Of a DNA stretch of 26,497 nucleotides, positions 22,632 through 26,497 are shown in pieces (position 1 is the first letter of the stretch; every line of letters begins with the position of its first letter). Made by a program: the position numbers and the translations under genes. The stretch covers positions 1 to 26,497 of the forward strand of contig JAFTBD010000018.1 in the NCBI GenBank assembly GCA_017455385.1, read 5' to 3'. The notes below the pieces were generated by a model. It was not told the origin of the DNA, did no database searches, and saw nothing but the letters and a program-made list of their open reading frames with translations. The DNA comes from Clostridia bacterium. Lineage in GTDB: Bacteria > Bacillota > Clostridia > Christensenellales > CAG-1252.

Positions 22632-23616
22632 CGAAATAGTTGTGGATATCGGATATTCGAAGACTGTGATCGCGGTCAGAGGGAAGGGCATCATTTTCAA
22701 CGAGCCTTCCGTCGTCGCCGTGACGAAAAGCCGCGGAAAACTGAAGCTCATCGCCTCCGGCTTGGATGCAAAAAGGCATATGAAGAGCCGCGACAGATCG
22801 CATGGCACCACCCTTGTCCATCCCGTAAAAGAAGGCGTGATCGAGAATGCCGAAGCGGCGGTCTTGATGCTGAAAGACTTCCTGAAGAAGGCTTTGCCTC
22901 ATCGCAGTTTCCTCTCTCCGAAATTGGAAGTCATCGCGGTCATCTCTTGCGGTATCTCCGTCGTGGAGCGGAAAAATTATGAGAATGTGCTCTCCGCCGC
23001 GGGACTGAAAAGCCCCATTTTGATGGAGACGCCCATCGCCATCTCGGCGCTTCTTTCGAGCGACTACAATCTTATCGTGAATTGCGGCGCGTCCATCGCG
23101 GACATTGCTATCGTCGGCCCCACGGGGATCATCACCGGGTGCTCCGTCACCACCTGCGGTATCGAAGCCGATCGCAAGATATGCGCCTACATCGCGGACA
23201 ATTATCGAATGGGCATCTCCTCCGTGCATGCGGAAGAACTGCGTATTAAGATAGGTTCTTTCTATGATAACCGCTTAGTGGATGCACAGGTCTCGGGCAA
23301 GAATCTCGTGGATAACACGCCGCATCAGGCTGAGATCACCGCGAATGAGATCTTTCCGATGCTCTCCGACGTGGCGCTGAATCTTGCCGACGTCGTGGAG
23401 AGCGTATCGATGATGTGTCCGGAGAAACTCATTATGGACGTCTATCACGCAGGCATCACCTTCACGGGCGGTTTCGCCAATAGCTACGGGCTTTCCGACT
23501 TCCTGGCGGAGAGATTGAAGATGGCGGTGAACGTCCCCAAGTCGCCGGAGACCACGCCCGCCCTCGGTGCGCTTGCCTTCTTTGACGACCGCGAGAAGAT
23601 GTATAAAATGCTCTGA
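22621..23616 (+). CDS. mreB: MreB-like actin homologue with degenerate nucleotide-binding loop
   Basis: A 331-residue protein of the MreB/Mbl fold; canonical MreB forms ATP-dependent filaments that guide lateral wall synthesis. Recognisable segments are DIGYSKT (D9), NEPSVVAVTK, HPVKEGVIENAEAAVLMLKD, VVERKNYENVLSAAGL, the AEELRIKIGS adenosine region and FTGGFANSYGL. The second phosphate loop is altered. Where MreB has DIGGGTTEIA, this protein reads NCGASIADIA, with Asn154 replacing the Asp and two of the glycines and both threonines changed. ATP hydrolysis may therefore be lost or weak. It has GGGAG at 22610-22614 and starts inside the end of maf. No mreC or mreD follows. It may be a second, specialised paralogue. 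Confidence 0.9.
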   Translation: MYSNEIVVDIGYSKTVIAVRGKGIIFNEPSVVAVTKSRGKLKLIASGLDAKRHMKSRDRSHGTTLVHPVKEGVIENAEAAVLMLKDFLKKALPHRSFLSPKLEVIAVISCGISVVERKNYENVLSAAGLKSPILMETPIAISALLSSDYNLIVNCGASIADIAIVGPTGIITGCSVTTCGIEADRKICAYIADNYRMGISSVHAEELRIKIGSFYDNRLVDAQVSGKNLVDNTPHQAEITANEIFPMLSDVALNLADVVESVSMMCPEKLIMDVYHAGITFTGGFANSYGLSDFLAERLKMAVNVPKSPETTPALGALAFFDDREKMYKML

Positions 23617-23668
23617 GTTGTCCTCACGTGCACGTGCGAAAATATTTCTTATATACACGTTTTTTTAT

Positions 23669-23698
23669 TTGACAGTCTACGAGTAAAAATGATACGAT
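23669..23698 (+). promoter_or_regulatory. Promoter of the rplU-prp-rpmA operon
   Basis: TTGACA (23669-23674), an 18-bp spacer and TACGAT (23693-23698), with an extended -10 TG at 23690-23691. The expected start is near 23705, about 76 nt before rplU. Confidence 0.75.
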
Positions 23699-23704
23699 AA
23701 TGCT

Positions 23705-23780
23705 TGAGCCGCATGATATGGGTCTCTAAGTAGCTTTTGCTCACCCCGTTCAGCGAGACTGGTAAGAGGAGGTAAATTCT
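23705..23780 (+). ncRNA. Probable ribosomal protein L21 leader (cis-regulatory)
   Basis: A non-coding leader of about 76 nt between the rplU promoter and ATG. GTCTC (23722-23726) can pair with GAGAC (23755-23759) around an inner region that can fold again, followed by the strong Shine-Dalgarno site GAGGAGG. Structured L21 leaders that allow autogenous control are known in Bacillota. The assignment rests on position and one stem; I have not matched it to the family's covariance model. Confidence 0.55.
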
Positions 23781-24089
23781 ATGTACGCTATTATCGCAAC
23801 AGGCGGAAAACAATACAAAGTCGAGAGCGGCATGAAGGTCGAGGTCGAGAAGCTCGACGCGAATGTCGGTGACGTTGTGAAGTTCGATGTGCTTATGGTC
23901 AGCGATGAGAACGGTGTTTCCGCAGGGAACCCCACCGTTGCCGGTGCGTATGCCGAGGCGGAAGTCTTGGAGCAGGGCAAGGGCAAGAAGATCATCGTCT
24001 TCAAGTATAAGTCGAAGAAGAACGAGCGCAAGCGTCAAGGTCATAGACAGCCGTTTACGAAAGTACTCATCAAGTCTATCGTTAAATAA
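23781..24089 (+). CDS. rplU: 50S ribosomal protein L21
   Basis: A 102-residue L21. The start MYAIIATGGKQYKV is the conserved N-terminus, and the end KRQGHRQPFTKVLI contains the conserved GHRQxFT segment. L21 binds 23S rRNA in the large subunit. GAGGAGG lies 7-14 nt before the ATG. The stop TAA shares its last base with the prp start (24089), so the two are coupled. It is the first gene of the classic Firmicutes cassette rplU-prp-rpmA. Confidence 0.98.
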   Translation: MYAIIATGGKQYKVESGMKVEVEKLDANVGDVVKFDVLMVSDENGVSAGNPTVAGAYAEAEVLEQGKGKKIIVFKYKSKKNERKRQGHRQPFTKVLIKSIVK

Positions 24090-24418
24090 TGACGCAGGTG
24101 GTATTTCATAAACGAGGCGAACATTTCGTCCGAATAGAGTCCAAGGGACACACGGGATATGCCGAGAGCGGCGCGGATATCGTATGCGCAGGGTTATCGG
24201 CACTGATACAAGGCGCATTGCTCGGTCTCATCAGGGTCGTCGGGGTCAAAGCCGATCACCGCATCGATGAGGAGAAGGGCGCGCTCATGATCGTCCTTCC
24301 CGACAAGATGTCCGATGCCGAGAGGCATGACTGCAACGTCATCCTGAATACGCTTTACGAAAGCGTGAAGGATCTGGCGGAAGGCTATTCGGAGTACATT
24401 AAAGTGGAGGTAAAGTGA
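24089..24418 (+). CDS. prp: Ribosomal-processing cysteine protease Prp
   Basis: A 109-residue small cysteine protease that trims the N-terminal extension of L27, an essential step of ribosome maturation in Firmicutes that carry the extension. The conserved catalytic pair is visible: His21 in GHTGYAESGADIVCAG and Cys33 in the same segment. The length is typical. The start overlaps the rplU stop by one base, and the stop precedes the rpmA ATG by one nt. The rpmA Shine-Dalgarno GGAGG (24406-24410) sits in its last codons. Its substrate is encoded immediately downstream. Confidence 0.96.
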   Translation: MTQVVFHKRGEHFVRIESKGHTGYAESGADIVCAGLSALIQGALLGLIRVVGVKADHRIDEEKGALMIVLPDKMSDAERHDCNVILNTLYESVKDLAEGYSEYIKVEVK

Positions 24419-24419
24419 T

Positions 24420-24701
24420 ATGTTTATCAAGTTGCAATTATTCGCTCATAAGAAGGGCGTAGGTAGCTCGAGGAACGGTAGAGACAGTGCGGCGCAAAGG
24501 CTCGGTACCAAGCGCGCGGACGGTCAGTTTGTTCTCGCGGGCAATATTCTCGTCAGACAGAGGGGCACCAAGATCCATCCCGGTGTCAATGTCGGTCGTG
24601 GCAAGGATGACACCCTCTTTGCGTTGAAGGACGGCATCGTCCGTTTCGAGAGAGTAGGCAAGGATAAGAAACAGGTCAGTATCTACGAGATCGCGGAATA
24701 A
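24420..24701 (+). CDS. rpmA: 50S ribosomal protein L27 with Prp-cleaved N-terminal extension
   Basis: A 93-residue L27. The precursor begins MFIKLQLFAHKKG. Prp cleaves after F8, exposing the AHKKG terminus that reaches towards the peptidyl-transferase centre. GSSRNGRDSAAQRLG and the GTKIHPGVNVGRGKDDTLFA segment are the conserved body. This extended form is found in Bacillota and related phyla and is strong evidence for that affiliation. It is followed by a clear terminator, closing the three-gene operon. Confidence 0.98.
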   Translation: MFIKLQLFAHKKGVGSSRNGRDSAAQRLGTKRADGQFVLAGNILVRQRGTKIHPGVNVGRGKDDTLFALKDGIVRFERVGKDKKQVSIYEIAE

Positions 24702-24731
24702 TTCCGACAGACTGTTTCCTTATAAGGCAAG

Positions 24732-24766
24732 AAAGGACCGCATTCCGATAAGAGTGCGGTCTTTTT
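24732..24766 (+). terminator. Terminator of the rplU operon
   Basis: GACCGCA (24736-24742) pairs with TGCGGTC (24755-24761) around a 12-nt loop, with upstream A residues and five T residues downstream. Confidence 0.92.
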
Positions 24767-24938
24767 GAATGTTTTTGAGGTGCGTGGCGGATTTATAAGC
24801 ACTGACGGTAATATTCCCTACACCTGCACGGTGTGGTGTGCCTCCAATGTCGAGGCTCAGTCTCGCGCTTTGCACGGGTCTTCTTTCCTTTTATCGCATC
24901 TTCGAGCATTATATGCTCTTTTCTGCGATAAAGAAAAA
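24767..24938. other. Structured gene-free stretch, no recognised RNA family
   Basis: No convincing coding frame. Several stems can form: ACACC/GGTGT (around 24821-24835), GCCTC/GAGGC (around 24839-24855) and a long nested hairpin at 24890-24932. The hairpin has TTTATCGCA paired with TGCGATAAA and an inner GAGCAT/ATGCTC stem, separated by a symmetric 5-nt internal loop. It lies just beyond a minus-strand terminator. I looked for SRP, 6S, tmRNA and RNase P signatures and saw none. Confidence 0.4.
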
Positions 24939-24960
24939 GCCGTGACTTCTTAGTCACGGC
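24934..24960 (-). terminator. Minus-strand terminator beyond the tRNA-like relic
   Basis: GCCGTGAC (24939-24946) pairs with GTCACGGC (24953-24960) around a 6-nt loop. Read on the minus strand, the stem is followed by a run of five T residues. It would end a transcript covering 24972-25077. Confidence 0.85.
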
Positions 24961-24971
24961 AGATCTGTATT

Positions 24972-25077
24972 TGGAGCGGGAGACGGGAATCCCCGCTTGT
25001 TGCGGGCCTACCCGCTGAAAAGGCATCCAAGCCTTTTCACTTCACGGTGTGAAGCGCTCGTACCTCGCGGCTCCCTA
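24972..25077 (-). pseudogene. tRNA-Gly 3'-end relic with four tandem hairpins
   Basis: Positions 24972-24991 are identical over 20 bp to the 3' end of the real tRNA-Gly gene (25126-25145), including the encoded CCA, acceptor strand and part of the T arm. The T loop lacks three bases and no tRNA 5' half follows. Instead four short hairpins are packed together: CGGG/CCCG (24984-24995), GCGGG/CCCGC (25002-25015), AAAAGGC/GCCTTTT (25018-25037) and CTTCAC/GTGAAG (25040-25054). On the minus strand it is followed by its own terminator. It may be a degraded tRNA, a recombination scar or an unrecognised small RNA. Confidence 0.5.
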
Positions 25078-25089
25078 TTCGATTCCCTT

Positions 25090-25121
25090 TATAAAAATAA
25101 AAAGCACTCATAAATGAGTGC
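25090..25121 (-). terminator. Terminator of tRNA-Gly
   Basis: GCACTCAT (25104-25111) pairs with ATGAGTGC (25114-25121) around a 2-nt loop, extendable at the loop. The minus strand then runs into a T-rich tract. It lies just past the tRNA CCA end. Confidence 0.88.
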
Positions 25122-25125
25122 CTTA

Positions 25126-25200
25126 TGGAGCGGGAGACGGGAATCGAACCCGCGAAAGCCAGCTTGGGAAGCTGGTGCTCTACCATTGAACGACTCCCGC
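25126..25200 (-). tRNA. tRNA-Gly (anticodon CCC)
   Basis: A 75-nt cloverleaf on the minus strand with CCA encoded. The acceptor GCGGGAG pairs with CTCCCGC, the D stem is GTTC/GAGC, the anticodon stem CCAGC/GCTGG encloses loop TTCCCAA (anticodon 25168-25166) and the T arm is GCGGG-TTCGATT-CCCGT. It decodes GGG. It has its own promoter and terminator and is divergent from ung. Confidence 0.97.
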
Positions 25201-25208
25201 ATATTGCT

Positions 25209-25237
25209 ATTATATGATTTTCGTTAGGTGAAGTCAA
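25209..25237 (-). promoter_or_regulatory. Promoter of tRNA-Gly
   Basis: On the minus strand: TTGACT (25237-25232), a 17-bp spacer and TATAAT (25214-25209), 8 nt before the mature tRNA 5' end at 25200. The primary transcript would need little 5' trimming. Confidence 0.88.
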
Positions 25238-25251
25238 TCGTATTTTCTTTC

Positions 25252-25280
25252 TTTCCAAAAAGATAGGTATGTGTTATACT
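25252..25280 (+). promoter_or_regulatory. Leaderless-type promoter of ung
   Basis: TTTCCA (25252-25257, 4 of 6), a 17-bp spacer and TATACT (25275-25280), with an extended -10 TG at 25272-25273. Six nt then precede ATG 25287, so the predicted +1 is the A of ATG. Confidence 0.72.
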
Positions 25281-25286
25281 TATTAT

Positions 25287-25952
25287 ATGGTACATATCGG
25301 TAATTCATGGGATGAACTCTTGAAAGGGGAATGGGAGCAGCCGTATTACAAGGAGCTGCGCGCTTTTCTCGTCTCGGAATATCGTTCTCAAGACATTTGC
25401 CCGCCGATGGAGGATATCTTCAATGCCTTCAAATATTGCGCGTACGAGGACGTGAAGGTCGTCATCTTGGGGCAGGATCCTTATTACGGTCCTTCGCAGG
25501 CGCACGGGCTGTGTTTCTCGGTGCGGAAAGGCATCGACGTGCCTCCGTCCTTGAAGAATATTTACAAGGAGCTATCCGACGACATCGGCTTCGTTCCGCC
25601 CGCTCACGGGTATCTGGAGAAGTGGGCGCGGCAGGGTGTATTCCTCTTGAATACGACGCTGACCGTCAGGCTCGGACATCCCTTGTCTCATAAAGGGCAT
25701 GGATGGGAGACCTTCACCGATCACGTGATACAGCTTTTGTCCAAGCGGGAGCGCCCGATGGTATTCTTGCTGTGGGGCTCCAATGCGCGCAGTAAAGCGA
25801 GCCTCATCGACAGATCGCGTCATTTGGTCTTGCAGGCGCCGCATCCCAGTCCCTTGTCAGCGTATGCGGGGTTTTTCGGGTGTCGTCATTTCTCCAAGGC
25901 GAATGAGTTCCTCGCTCGCTTCGGGGAGACGGTGGATTGGTCCTTGGAATAG
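25287..25952 (+). CDS. ung: Uracil-DNA glycosylase, family 1
   Basis: A 221-residue base-excision repair enzyme removing uracil from DNA. The water-activating loop GQDPYYGPSQAHGL has catalytic Asp64. The minor-groove/leucine loop reads HPSPLSAYAGF with His186, and LLNTTLTVRLGHPLSH is also family-specific. The length is normal. ATG 25287 is chosen over the upstream in-frame start because family members begin close to the NSWxxxL segment, and because the promoter -10 box occupies the upstream codons. No Shine-Dalgarno site precedes it, so the mRNA appears leaderless. It is divergent from tRNA-Gly. Confidence 0.97.
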   Translation: MVHIGNSWDELLKGEWEQPYYKELRAFLVSEYRSQDICPPMEDIFNAFKYCAYEDVKVVILGQDPYYGPSQAHGLCFSVRKGIDVPPSLKNIYKELSDDIGFVPPAHGYLEKWARQGVFLLNTTLTVRLGHPLSHKGHGWETFTDHVIQLLSKRERPMVFLLWGSNARSKASLIDRSRHLVLQAPHPSPLSAYAGFFGCRHFSKANEFLARFGETVDWSLE

Positions 25953-25957
25953 CGTCC

Positions 25958-25987
25958 TTGACGGGCAGTATCCGCATATGATAGAAT
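25958..25987 (+). promoter_or_regulatory. Promoter of the YcxB-like gene
   Basis: TTGACG (25958-25963), an 18-bp spacer and TAGAAT (25982-25987), with an extended -10 TG. The expected start is near 25994, leaving a short leader with CGGAG before ATG 26008. Confidence 0.65.
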
Positions 25988-26007
25988 AAGTCACGGAGAA
26001 TAGCAGT

Positions 26008-26497
26008 ATGAGTATGGAAAAGCCGATCATTTGTGAAAATACCACAGTTTTCGATTACAGGGCGCATAAGCGTTTCAATATGCTTATGGTCGGTCTCTCG
26101 CAATGGATCATGTATGCCGTGGCGATGCTGCTCGGTGCGGGCATGATCGTCGTGTACGGTTTCTTTCGTGCGCCCATCATATTGATATTCGGCGTCATCG
26201 TCCTCGTGCTCATCAACGCGATGAAATTTATTTTCCAGCCCATGTCGCTGAAAAAGACCTACGGGCAGATCCTCGCTCTCCGCGGGCAAATGGTTTTCGT
26301 CTTCCGCTTTCACGAAGACGGCTTCGACGAGCTCTGCAAGAGCAGCAAGGGCGAGCAGGGCATCGAGGTCAGCTACGACCTTCTGAAAAAGATCGTGGAG
26401 ACTAGGGAAGAATTCCTCTTCGTCACCAAGCAGGGCACCGCGTTCTATATGCGCAAAGATCCCGACTATGCCTACGAGAACGGACAACTTTCCCTCT
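26008..26497 (+). CDS. YcxB-like membrane protein (3' truncated)
   Basis: The frame starts at ATG 26008, with CGGAGAA about 8-13 nt upstream, and runs off the right edge after 163 codons. A short cytoplasmic start is followed by two membrane helices (VGLSQWIMYAVAMLLGAG; PIILIFGVIVLVLINAM). A soluble domain follows with the YcxB-like pattern: FRFHEDGFDE, VSYDLLKKIVET and FLFVTKQGTAFYMRKD. YcxB-like proteins are widespread in Bacillota and have no established function. The missing C-terminus prevents a fuller judgement. Confidence 0.82.
   Translation, partial: MSMEKPIICENTTVFDYRAHKRFNMLMVGLSQWIMYAVAMLLGAGMIVVYGFFRAPIILIFGVIVLVLINAMKFIFQPMSLKKTYGQILALRGQMVFVFRFHEDGFDELCKSSKGEQGIEVSYDLLKKIVETREEFLFVTKQGTAFYMRKDPDYAYENGQLSL

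Noticed and set aside
25043..25075. T-box antiterminator-like sequence (GTACC followed by CGCGG)
   Set aside because: The match to the T-box consensus is interrupted, no specifier stem is visible and no amino-acid gene follows.
24767..25080. SRP RNA, 6S RNA, tmRNA or RNase P RNA in the gene-free stretch
   Set aside because: None of the characteristic conserved segments of these RNAs could be found on either strand, although the region is rich in stems and has a tRNA-like 3' end.
1..26497. CRISPR arrays, insertion sequences, prophage genes
   Set aside because: No regularly spaced repeats, transposases, integrases or phage structural genes were seen.

Overview
The window looks like a chromosomal segment of an uncultured, moderate-GC member of the Bacillota (Clostridia-like). 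The best evidence is the rplU-prp-rpmA cassette, in which L27 carries the N-terminal extension removed by the protease Prp. This arrangement is diagnostic of Firmicutes and their close relatives. Promoters are of the sigma-A type, often with an extended -10 TG, and Shine-Dalgarno sites are GGAGG-like where present.

Layout. (1) 1-8446: type IV pilus/pseudopilus genes. They are the end of an unknown gene, a prepilin peptidase, a repeat-rich spacer, a PilB/GspE ATPase, and two divergent pilin genes. The plus-strand pilin leads an apparent operon with a secreted transglutaminase-like protein and a 613-residue protein of unknown function. (2) 8477-10312: a split transketolase. (3) 10408-12134: an HSL-type esterase and an unknown exported protein, overlapping by 4 nt. 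(4) 12201-19286: a 2361-residue surface protein with many Ig-like/YDG/MBG-type modules, one membrane span and a long charged cytoplasmic tail. (5) 19364-21961, minus strand: a TspO-like membrane protein, coaX and hom. (6) 22072-24701: maf (frameshifted as read), an mreB homologue with degenerate nucleotide-binding motifs, then rplU-prp-rpmA behind a likely L21 leader. In Bacillus these genes lie in one larger cluster, maf-radC-mreBCD-minCD-spoIVF-rplU-prp-rpmA, so this is a shortened version. (7) 24767-25200: a structured gene-free stretch, a tRNA-Gly-3'-end relic with four hairpins, and tRNA-Gly(CCC). (8) 25287-end: ung and a truncated YcxB-like membrane protein.

The most interesting signal is regulatory. 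At least five genes (both pilins, coaX, maf, ung) have a sigma-A promoter whose -10 box ends 6 or 7 nt before the ATG, which places the predicted transcription start on, or one base from, the start codon. None of the five has a Shine-Dalgarno site, so they look leaderless, while other genes in the same window have ordinary leaders. The two pilin promoters are back to back, with -35 boxes only 9 bp apart inside a perfect 21-bp palindrome. That geometry suggests mutually exclusive transcription of two competing pilins.

All calls come from reading the sequence and from knowledge of the families. No database search was run.
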